From Paludibacter jiangxiensis (GTDB lineage: Bacteria; Bacteroidota; Bacteroidia; Bacteroidales; Paludibacteraceae), in contig CAMBSB010000005.1 of NCBI GenBank assembly GCA_945870155.1, forward strand, positions 1 to 64,000: a DNA stretch of 64,000 nucleotides, written 5' to 3'. The position numbers and the translations under genes were made by a program. Under the pieces are notes generated by a model. It saw nothing but the letters and a program-made list of their open reading frames with translations. It made no database searches and was not told the origin of the DNA. Of this stretch, positions 26,101 to 32,832 are shown piece after piece. How positions within the stretch are numbered: position 1 is the first letter of the stretch; every line of letters starts with the position of its first letter.

Positions 26101-27635
26101 TCGAAGATTTAGCACAGCTAATTTACGATTTAAAAAACATCAATCCGAGTGCAATTATCAGTGTGAAATTGGTATCAGAAACCGGAGTTGGCACAATTGC
26201 TGCCGGTGTAGCTAAAGCTAAAGCTGATTTAATTCTTATAAGTGGTGCCGAAGGTGGAACAGGTGCAAGCCCATCAAGTTCAATTAAACATGCAGGACTA
26301 CCTGTAGAAATTGGGTTGGCTGAAACACAACAAACTCTTGTTTTAAATAATTTACGCGGTCAAATTCGCCTTCAAACAGATGGACAACTAAAAACAGGAC
26401 GTGACATTATCATTACAGCACTTTTAGGTGCTGAGGAATACGGTTTTGCAACAAGTGCTTTGCTTATTCTGGGTTGTGTAATGATGCGTAAATGTCACTT
26501 AAACACTTGTCCGGTAGGAGTTGCTACTCAAGATGAAGTATTGCGTAAACATTTTACAGGAAAACACGAATACTTAGTTAATTTCTTCAATTTTATAGCT
26601 CAGGATGTTCGTGAACATTTGGCTCAGTTGGGCTATCGTAGCTTGGACGAAATAATCGGGCATACTGAATTGCTTGAAAGAAAAGAAGTAGAAGGTAGTT
26701 CGAAATTGAAAAAAGTTGATTTATCAAAAATACTTTTTGTACCAAGTAAAGGAAATAAAAATGCTTTGCGTCAAAACAAGATTCAAGACCATAAAATTGA
26801 CAAAGTACTTGACCGTGAACTGATTAAAAAATCACTTCCTGCACTCGACTTATGTATGCCGGTTGAGATGAAATATAAAATTAAGAATACCGATCGTACA
26901 GTAGGTGCAATGCTATCAGGTGAAATTGCCAAACGTTATGGACAAGCCGGATTGCCTGTTGATACTATCAAAGCATATTTTAATGGCTCGGCAGGTCAAA
27001 GTTTTGGTGCATTTTTAAGTAAAGGCGTTTTCTTTGAATTAAATGGCGAAGCCAATGATTATGTTGGAAAAGGACTTTCGGGAGGTAAAATTGTAGTTGT
27101 TGCTCCGAAAGAAAGTACTTTTAAACCCGAAGAAAATATTATTGCAGGAAATACAATTTTATATGGTGCTACATCTGGTGAAGTTTATATCAATGGTGTT
27201 GTAGGTGAACGTTTTTGCGTACGTAATTCGGGCGCAACGGCAGTTGTTGAAGGTGCCGGAGATCACTGTTGTGAATATATGACCGGTGGTCGTACGGTGG
27301 TTTTAGGCAAAACAGGACGTAACTTTGCAGCCGGCATGAGTGGTGGAGTTGCTTATGTACTCGACGAATCAGGTGATTTTGATTTCTTCTGTAATATGGA
27401 AATGGTTGAACTATCGTTGATTGAAGATAGTCACGACAGCAAAGAAGTAAAAACTTTGATTGAAAATCATTACAAATACACAGGCAGTCAGTTAGCAAAA
27501 AAAATTCTGGATAACTGGAGAGATTATGTGGATAAGTTCATTAAAGTTGTTCCAATTGAATACAAAAAGGTGATTCAGGAAGAAAAAATGGAAGCTATCA
27601 ACAAAAAAATTGCTCAGGTAGAAAGAGATTATTAA
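23106..27635 (+). CDS. gltB: Glutamate synthase (GOGAT), large subunit
   Basis: The 1509-residue protein has all GOGAT parts in order. A class II glutamine amidotransferase domain starts at Cys26 (H-D-A-C-G-V-G-L) after a 25-residue propeptide that would be cleaved. Then come the central domain, the FMN synthase domain (P-G-E-G-G-Q-L-P-G-H-K-V near residue 960), the 3Fe-4S ligands C-V-M-M-R-K-C-H-L-N-T-C near 1125, and the C-terminal beta-helix domain with G-R-T-V-V-L-G near 1400. It transfers the amide of glutamine to 2-oxoglutarate, completing the cycle with GS-III. It lies 219 nt after glnN and 134 nt before gltD. I found no exact TAnnTTTG box upstream; it might be read partly from glnN. 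Confidence 0.97.
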   Translation: MNSNQINIDEYEQRSLYSFQNEHDACGVGLILNLYGEKSHEIVEKGLQVLENMVHRGAESADNKTGDGAGILVQIPHEFILLQGIPVPAKGKYGTGLVFLPKDEKKSQLCLNVMKEHVEKEGLSLLFTRDVPVNSNILGQISTSTEPQIKQIFITGGSNQQDLEQKLYVVRKKIEKSILKSNLAKDRSFYIVSLSTKQMVYKGMLTSLQLREYYPDLTNPNFTSGISLVHSRFSTNTFPTWDLAQPFRMLGHNGEINTIRGNRQWMESRESVLKSDILGNLNDLYPIVQPGMSDSATLDNALEFLVMSGKSLPHAMAMLVPESWNQKNPISDNLRAFYEYHSTFMEPWDGPATLLFSDGRYAGGMLDRNGLRPARYLVTHDNMMVIASETGTIEFDAERIKEKGRLKPGKMIMIDTETGQIYYDNELKEGLAKAFPYREWLNKNCISIDNISSGRSVKNDLNNYTTLLRAFGYSTEDMERLIIPMANDGYEPTSSMGNDVTLSVFSDKPQRLFSYFRQQFAQVTNPPIDPIREELVMSLTGYIGSVHQNLLEPAREICKMVKLKSPVITNSEFDILMNLNYKGFYTISLPMLFDPKKGAKGLEAAIQELCLSVEKAVDDGKNYIVLSDRGVDATHAPIPSLLAVSAVHLYLVQKRKRMQIDIVVESAEPREVMHFALLFGFGANAVNPYMAFAIINDKIKAGDISMDFDTAKKHYIKAINKGLLKVLSKMGNSTLRSYRGAHIFEAIGISNLLLDKYFKGISSAIGGIDIEDIANEVLRPHAEAFFPEEGNDPSKLYNLGIYNYRVLGEDHAWNPETVARLQIATKTNDYSKYKEYVKAVDEKAAPIFIRDLIDYKRNPIDINEVEPVENIMKRFVTGAMSYGSISREAHEAMAIAMNIIGGRSNTGEGGEDPERYKKREDGLSTRSAIKQVASGRFGVTAEYLVNADEIQIKIAQGAKPGEGGQLPGHKVDKIIAKTRHSIPGISLISPPPHHDIYSIEDLAQLIYDLKNINPSAIISVKLVSETGVGTIAAGVAKAKADLILISGAEGGTGASPSSSIKHAGLPVEIGLAETQQTLVLNNLRGQIRLQTDGQLKTGRDIIITALLGAEEYGFATSALLILGCVMMRKCHLNTCPVGVATQDEVLRKHFTGKHEYLVNFFNFIAQDVREHLAQLGYRSLDEIIGHTELLERKEVEGSSKLKKVDLSKILFVPSKGNKNALRQNKIQDHKIDKVLDRELIKKSLPALDLCMPVEMKYKIKNTDRTVGAMLSGEIAKRYGQAGLPVDTIKAYFNGSAGQSFGAFLSKGVFFELNGEANDYVGKGLSGGKIVVVAPKESTFKPEENIIAGNTILYGATSGEVYINGVVGERFCVRNSGATAVVEGAGDHCCEYMTGGRTVVLGKTGRNFAAGMSGGVAYVLDESGDFDFFCNMEMVELSLIEDSHDSKEVKTLIENHYKYTGSQLAKKILDNWRDYVDKFIKVVPIEYKKVIQEEKMEAINKKIAQVERDY

Positions 27636-27639
27636 AATT

Positions 27640-27761
27640 GCCCCCTAACCCCCTAAAGGGGGAAAATCAATTGAAAAAACAGGGAAATTAACAATAAAAT
27701 TATACAATAATTATAAATATAGCTAATCTTAAGTCCCCCTTTAGGGGGATTTAGGAGGCTT
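27640..27761. repeat. GC-rich palindrome pair (CCCCCTAAAGGGGG type) between gltB and gltD
   Basis: The left unit, 27640-27664, contains CCCCCTAAAGGGGG; the right unit, 27734-27761, contains its inverse CCCCCTTTAGGGGG. Each folds on itself, and the two can pair with each other around about 70 bases. The right unit ends TTAGGAGGCT, so AGGAGG (27753-27758) stands 11 bases before the gltD ATG and looks like a Shine-Dalgarno sequence. Related pairs occur at 53027-53105, 56799-56918 and 59420-59521. Confidence 0.85.
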
Positions 27762-27769
27762 CATAAAAT

Positions 27770-29185
27770 ATGGGAAATCCAAAAGCATTTATGTATACTC
27801 CCCGCAAAGAGGCGGGATATAGACCAGTAAATGAACGAATATACGATTTCGGAGAAGTTGAACAGACCCTAAATCGCGAAGATCGTAAATTACAAGCATC
27901 ACGTTGTATGGATTGTGGCATTCCATTTTGTCACTGGGCTTGCCCACTTGGTAATAAAATGCCGGAATGGCAAGATTTAATTTATAAAGGAAAATGGAAA
28001 GAAGGAGTTGAATCACTACACGAAACCAATAATTTTCCTGACTTTACAGGTCGAATTTGTCCGGCTCCATGCGAAAAATCATGCGTTTTAAATTTACACG
28101 AATCACCGGTTACAATTCGCGAAAATGAATGTGCAGTTACTGAAGTTGCATTTACTGAAGGCTTAATAAAAGCACAACCACCAAAAACACGTACGGGCAA
28201 AACAGTAGCAGTAATTGGCTCTGGCCCTGCAGGTTTAGCAGCAGCTCAACAATTAAACAGAAAAGGTCATACAGTAACTATATTCGAAAAAGACAGCTAC
28301 TTAGGAGGATTGTTACGCTACGGGATTCCAAATTTCAAACTGAATAAAAATATTATCGACCGACGATTGGATCAATTAGAAGAAGAAGGTATTATTTTTA
28401 AACCAAAGACTGAAATTGGAAAAGATATCAGTGGAAAAGAAATTATTACTAACTTTGACGCCGTTTGTTTGGCAATAGGTGCAGGACATCCTCGTGATAT
28501 TAAGCCTGAAGGTAGAGATTTGAAAGGAATTCATTTTGCCATGGAATTTTTAGCGCAACAAAATCAATTGATAATGGGAGAACCAGTATCAGATGACAAG
28601 CTAATTAATGCTAAAAACAAACATGTTTTGGTTATTGGTGGTGGAGATACCGGTTCGGATTGTGTAGGAACATCAGTTCGTCAGGGTGCTGTGAAAATTA
28701 CACAAATTGAAATCCTGCCTCAGCCGCCTGTAAATAAAAATCCGGATACTCCTTGGCCATATTATCCTAACATATTGAAAACATCCAGCTCACACAAAGA
28801 AGGTTGTGAACGAAAATGGAGTTTAAATACGGTTGCCTTCAAAGGCGAAAACGGTCAAGTTACCGAGGTGATAGTAGAAGAGGTAGCATGGTCAAAAGAT
28901 GAAACCGGACGTTGGAACATGAAACCAACCGGAAAAATTGAAACTATAAAAGCTGATTTAGTTTTTCTGGCTTTAGGATTTATTCATCCTGTTCAAGAAG
29001 GTTTATTAACAGAACTTGGTGTGGATTTCGATGCAAGAGGAAACGTTGCTACAGATAAACAAAGTAAAAGTTCAGTAAGTAAAGTTTTTGCAACCGGCGA
29101 TGCTGCAATAGGTGCTAGTTTGGTTGTTAGAGCTATTGCTCTAGGTAGAAAAGTAGCAGAAGACATTCATAAAACCTTAAATTAA
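27770..29185 (+). CDS. gltD: Glutamate synthase, small subunit
   Basis: The 471-residue flavoprotein begins with the N-terminal cysteine region for two 4Fe-4S clusters (C-M-D-C-G-I-P-F-C-H-W-A-C near residue 45 and C-P-A-P-C-E-K-S-C near 100). It then has the FAD site G-S-G-P-A-G-L-A-A-A near 150 and the NAD(P)H site G-G-G-D-T-G-S-D-C near 290. It passes electrons from NAD(P)H to GltB. It lies downstream of gltB, separated by the palindrome pair, which may modulate its translation because the AGGAGG-like start signal lies in the right arm. Length and motifs are complete. Confidence 0.96.
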   Translation: MGNPKAFMYTPRKEAGYRPVNERIYDFGEVEQTLNREDRKLQASRCMDCGIPFCHWACPLGNKMPEWQDLIYKGKWKEGVESLHETNNFPDFTGRICPAPCEKSCVLNLHESPVTIRENECAVTEVAFTEGLIKAQPPKTRTGKTVAVIGSGPAGLAAAQQLNRKGHTVTIFEKDSYLGGLLRYGIPNFKLNKNIIDRRLDQLEEEGIIFKPKTEIGKDISGKEIITNFDAVCLAIGAGHPRDIKPEGRDLKGIHFAMEFLAQQNQLIMGEPVSDDKLINAKNKHVLVIGGGDTGSDCVGTSVRQGAVKITQIEILPQPPVNKNPDTPWPYYPNILKTSSSHKEGCERKWSLNTVAFKGENGQVTEVIVEEVAWSKDETGRWNMKPTGKIETIKADLVFLALGFIHPVQEGLLTELGVDFDARGNVATDKQSKSSVSKVFATGDAAIGASLVVRAIALGRKVAEDIHKTLN

Positions 29186-29197
29186 TAATTATTTCTC

Positions 29198-29229
29198 GTT
29201 TCGTGTTTTTTCAACGTAAAACACGAAAC
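29198..29229 (+). repeat. Inverted repeat GTTTCGTGTTTT / AAAACACGAAAC in the gltD-asnB spacer
   Basis: Twelve perfect pairs (29198-29209 with 29218-29229) around 8 bases, with a further partial copy ACACGAAAC at 29236-29244. No T-run follows. A related GTTTCGTGTTTCGTG stretch occurs at 46682-46698. Confidence 0.75.
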
Positions 29230-29261
29230 ACTGAACACGAAACTCTTAAAAACAAAAAACT

Positions 29262-30929
29262 ATGTGTGGAATTGTATGTGCATTTGATATAAAACAATCT
29301 GTGGTAGAATTACGCCCGCAGGTACTTAAAATGTCGAAAAAAATTCGTCACCGCGGTCCGGATTGGTCAGGGATTTTTTCGAACGACAAAGCTATTTTGG
29401 CTCACGAAAGATTATCAATAGTTGACCCGGAATCAGGAAAGCAGCCTCTTTTCAGTAAAGATGGAAAATTAGTTTTAGCTGTAAATGGCGAAATCTATAA
29501 TCATCAGGAAATACGCAAACAATTTGAAGGTAAATATGAATTCCTTACAAAATCAGATTGTGAAGTAATTCTTGCTTTATATCGAGAAAAAGGACCAAAC
29601 TTCATGGAAGATTTGAATGGAATTTTTGCATTTGCCTTATACGATATTGAAAAAGACATTTTTATGATAGGTCGCGACCACATAGGCATAATTCCATTGT
29701 ATCAAGGTTGGGACGATAAAGGAAGTTATTTTGTTGGTTCTGAATTAAAATCATTAGAAGGTTTCTGTTCGAAAATTGAGGAATTTCTACCGGGTCAGTA
29801 TTATTACAGCCCCGATGGAAAACCAACAAAGTGGTACAGCCGCAATTGGGAAAGTTTTGATGAAGTAAAAGACAATGTATCAGACATTGATGTTTTACGC
29901 GTAGCTTTAGAAGCTGCTGTTGAACGTCAGTTGATGACTGATGTACCTTATGGAGTTTTACTTTCTGGAGGTTTGGACTCTTCGATTATTTCTGCTGTTG
30001 CAAAAAAATATGCAGCTAAACGAATAGAATCGGGCAATACTGAAGGTGCATGGTGGCCTCAACTCCACTCATTTGCTGTAGGCTTAATTGGCTCTCCCGA
30101 TTTGGCAGCTGCACGTAAAGTGGCCGATCATATTGGTACCATTCATCACGAAATACATTTCACAGTACAAGAAGGCTTGGATGCTGTACGCGATGTTATC
30201 TATCATGTTGAAACTTATGATGTTACAACCATTCGTGCTAGCACACCCATGTATTTATTATCACGTGTAATAAAATCTATGGGCGTAAAAATGGTTCTTT
30301 CGGGCGAAGGTGCTGATGAAATTTTTGGTGGTTATCTTTACTTCCACAAAGCTCCCAATGCCGAAGAATTTCACAAAGAAACAGTTCGTAAACTTCAAAA
30401 ACTACACATGTACGATTGCTTGCGCGCCAACAAATCATTGGCTTCGTGGGGTGTAGAAGGTCGTGTGCCATTTTTAGATAAGGAATTTATGGACATTGCT
30501 ATGCGTCTGAATCCAAAAGACAAAATGGCTGGCAATGGAAAAATGGAAAAATGGATATTACGCAAAGCATTTGAAGATTATTTACCTGAAAGTGTTACTT
30601 GGCGTCAAAAAGAACAATTCTCTGATGGCGTTGGTTATAATTGGATTGATTCATTGCGCGCTTTGACTAACGAAATGGTAACTGATGAGCAAATGGCTCA
30701 GGTAAACGAAGCTTTTCCTATCAATCCTCCAATGAATAAAGAAGAGTATTATTATCGTACCATATTTACCGACTTCTTCCCATCGGATGCTGCTTCATTA
30801 TGTGTACCTTCAGTGCCATCTGTGGCTTGTAGCACACCTATAGCTTTAGAATGGGATGCTGCATTTAAAAACATGAATGATCCTTCAGGTCGATCGGTTA
30901 AAAGTGTACATGAAGATGGTTATAAATAA
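29262..30929 (+). CDS. asnB: Asparagine synthase B, glutamine-hydrolysing
   Basis: The 555-residue enzyme starts M-C-G-I-V-C-A-F, so Cys2 is the amidotransferase nucleophile once Met1 is removed. The class II glutaminase domain (to about 190) is followed by the synthetase domain with PP-loop L-S-G-G-L-D-S-S at 234-241 and the G-E-G-A-D-E-I-F-G-G motif near 350. It makes asparagine from aspartate and glutamine with ATP, the last step of the local ammonium-assimilation set. It lies 76 nt after gltD, separated by a hairpin, and ends at a strong terminator. Length fits the E. coli AsnB class. Confidence 0.96.
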   Translation: MCGIVCAFDIKQSVVELRPQVLKMSKKIRHRGPDWSGIFSNDKAILAHERLSIVDPESGKQPLFSKDGKLVLAVNGEIYNHQEIRKQFEGKYEFLTKSDCEVILALYREKGPNFMEDLNGIFAFALYDIEKDIFMIGRDHIGIIPLYQGWDDKGSYFVGSELKSLEGFCSKIEEFLPGQYYYSPDGKPTKWYSRNWESFDEVKDNVSDIDVLRVALEAAVERQLMTDVPYGVLLSGGLDSSIISAVAKKYAAKRIESGNTEGAWWPQLHSFAVGLIGSPDLAAARKVADHIGTIHHEIHFTVQEGLDAVRDVIYHVETYDVTTIRASTPMYLLSRVIKSMGVKMVLSGEGADEIFGGYLYFHKAPNAEEFHKETVRKLQKLHMYDCLRANKSLASWGVEGRVPFLDKEFMDIAMRLNPKDKMAGNGKMEKWILRKAFEDYLPESVTWRQKEQFSDGVGYNWIDSLRALTNEMVTDEQMAQVNEAFPINPPMNKEEYYYRTIFTDFFPSDAASLCVPSVPSVACSTPIALEWDAAFKNMNDPSGRSVKSVHEDGYK

Positions 30930-30948
30930 ACATTTAAATTTATTGATT

Positions 30949-30984
30949 AAAAAAGGCTTACACAAAATGTAAGCCTTTTTTTTA
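30949..30984 (+). terminator. Terminator of the glutamate synthase/asnB unit
   Basis: AAGGCTTACA (30953-30962) pairs perfectly with TGTAAGCCTT (30968-30977), 5-nt loop, A-run before and eight-base T-run after. Confidence 0.93.
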
Positions 30985-31128
30985 ATTTAAATATATGAAA
31001 TGTTTTTTGTTTGCAAACAATTGATTAACAAATATTTACGCCAATATTTTATTTCGATAAATTACAAAAAAAATTTCATTCCATAATCTGTCGAAGCAAG
31101 TTCTTAATGCTTGAAATCAATGAAAGCA

Positions 31129-32538
31129 TTACCATTTATCCGTCCGGAAAGGCAAAATGGGTAAACCTGCAGTATTATACAGAAAGCCTTTGCCCACAGG
31201 ATAATTAATATAACAGTAACGCGCAGCTATAGGTTTTTTAACTTCAGTGGCTGTAAGTATTACTTGTTTTGACTTGATTTTAGCTGTTGCTGAATAGAAT
31301 TTTTGATCTTCGCCTGCAATTTCAAAATTAGTAATTTCTTTACCAAACGATGTGAGACCATTAACCAAATTATCAAACGAAACTACCAAAGATGAATCTT
31401 TCACCACAACAGCTTTATAAACCGGATTCTTGTAAGCAATTCCATTTACGCCATAGGTTTCGGACAATGCCCAATAGGACAAACGTTGTCCAACAGCTTT
31501 CTTTTCGGCTGGGTGAATACAAAGTTCTTCACCAAAATCGACCGTGGCAACCATACCGGCACGAGGTATATTCAAACTTGCCTTATATTGTTCATCGTAA
31601 AACTTACCCGATAATATATCCTTACTGTTATTGTACCAATAAGGTGCAATTTGAACAAAATAAAACGGCAATTCCTTTAGTTCAAAATCGCTTTTCCATT
31701 CTTCAACCATAGTTTTCATTAAACCTGCATAATACTGATATTCAGCCCTATTTGATTCGCCCTGATACCAAATAGCTCCTTTTATAGAATAGTTTTTAAT
31801 AGGATGAATCATGCCGTTATACAAATAACTTGCACGATGATTAGGAGCAGTTTTTTCCTGGGTAGTGCTCTTAAGTGATTCAGGAAACTTTTGCATATTT
31901 TCGGCATTTATCCAAGCTTCTATACGCGAACCACCCCAACTCGAATTAATTACACCTACGGGTACTTTTAGCGCTTTTTGTAATCGACTTGCAAAATGAT
32001 AACCTACGGCACTAAACTTACCAACCGTTTGAGCTGTGGCCATTTCCCAATTACCTACACAGGTATCCTGAGGTGTTTTTATTGACAATCGTTTAACTGT
32101 AAAAAGTCGCAATTGACAATTGTTGGCTTCTGCTAATACTTCGTTGGAACTGTTAATTGGCTGATCATTAAAACCCAACATCGGCATTTCCATATTAGAT
32201 TGTCCTGAACACAGCCAAACCTCCCCCAAAAGAATATTTTGAAGCTGTACTTTTTCTTTACCTGAAACAATTGAAATAATGAAGGGTCCACCAGCATCAG
32301 TTGTTTTTGCTTTTACCAACCATTGGCCACTTTCAGAAGCAACAGTCGAAATTTTGGCTTTGTTCCAACTAGTAATTATGGTTAGTTTTTGATTTGGATC
32401 TGCAGTTCCCCACAGTTTAACTTCTGTATTGCGCTGCAACACCATGTTATCTCCCAGAACCGAGGCAACTTTAATTTTTGCATTTAAAAAAATTGCTGAA
32501 AAAAGAAAAATGCTAATAAAAAAGATTTTTGTATTCAT
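31129..32538 (-). CDS. Secreted sialate O-acetylesterase-type SGNH esterase
   Basis: The 469-residue protein has a signal peptide (ending F-L-N-A) and a beta-rich domain (G-D-N-M-V-L-Q-R at residues 29-36). Its SGNH hydrolase core has S-G-Q-S-N-M-E-M-P at 111-119, with Ser114 the likely nucleophile, plus the late H-P-A-E-K block carrying the catalytic His after V-D-F-G. These mark the sialate 9-O-acetylesterase family, which in Bacteroidota also includes esterases that deacetylate plant or mucin glycans; the actual substrate cannot be read from sequence. It is exported to the periplasm or surface. It stands alone, convergent with the asnB unit; CAAAGATA at 32575-32582 (TATCTTTG on the coding strand) is a probable -7 box. 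Confidence 0.85.
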   Translation of the reverse strand: MNTKIFFISIFLFSAIFLNAKIKVASVLGDNMVLQRNTEVKLWGTADPNQKLTIITSWNKAKISTVASESGQWLVKAKTTDAGGPFIISIVSGKEKVQLQNILLGEVWLCSGQSNMEMPMLGFNDQPINSSNEVLAEANNCQLRLFTVKRLSIKTPQDTCVGNWEMATAQTVGKFSAVGYHFASRLQKALKVPVGVINSSWGGSRIEAWINAENMQKFPESLKSTTQEKTAPNHRASYLYNGMIHPIKNYSIKGAIWYQGESNRAEYQYYAGLMKTMVEEWKSDFELKELPFYFVQIAPYWYNNSKDILSGKFYDEQYKASLNIPRAGMVATVDFGEELCIHPAEKKAVGQRLSYWALSETYGVNGIAYKNPVYKAVVVKDSSLVVSFDNLVNGLTSFGKEITNFEIAGEDQKFYSATAKIKSKQVILTATEVKKPIAARYCYINYPVGKGFLYNTAGLPILPFRTDKW

Positions 32539-32832
32539 AATAATATTTTATAGATTGAAATTTATTAAAGTATACAAAGATACAAAATTAATTTACAGAA
32601 CACATTATCAAAAATACTGAATTTGTATTCACATTCGTGATGTTTTAATTCCCCCCTAAAATATTGATTTGGGATATAAAAGGATGTAAATTAACACCCA
32701 AATAATAAATATATTTAGTTACTTTTGTGTCGTTAATTAATTTGTTGAATAATTGCTGGCATTTTTTATAAAGTAGCCTTGTTTTTAGAATTAAAAATTG
32801 ACATTTGACATATTTTACACGCAGAATATACT

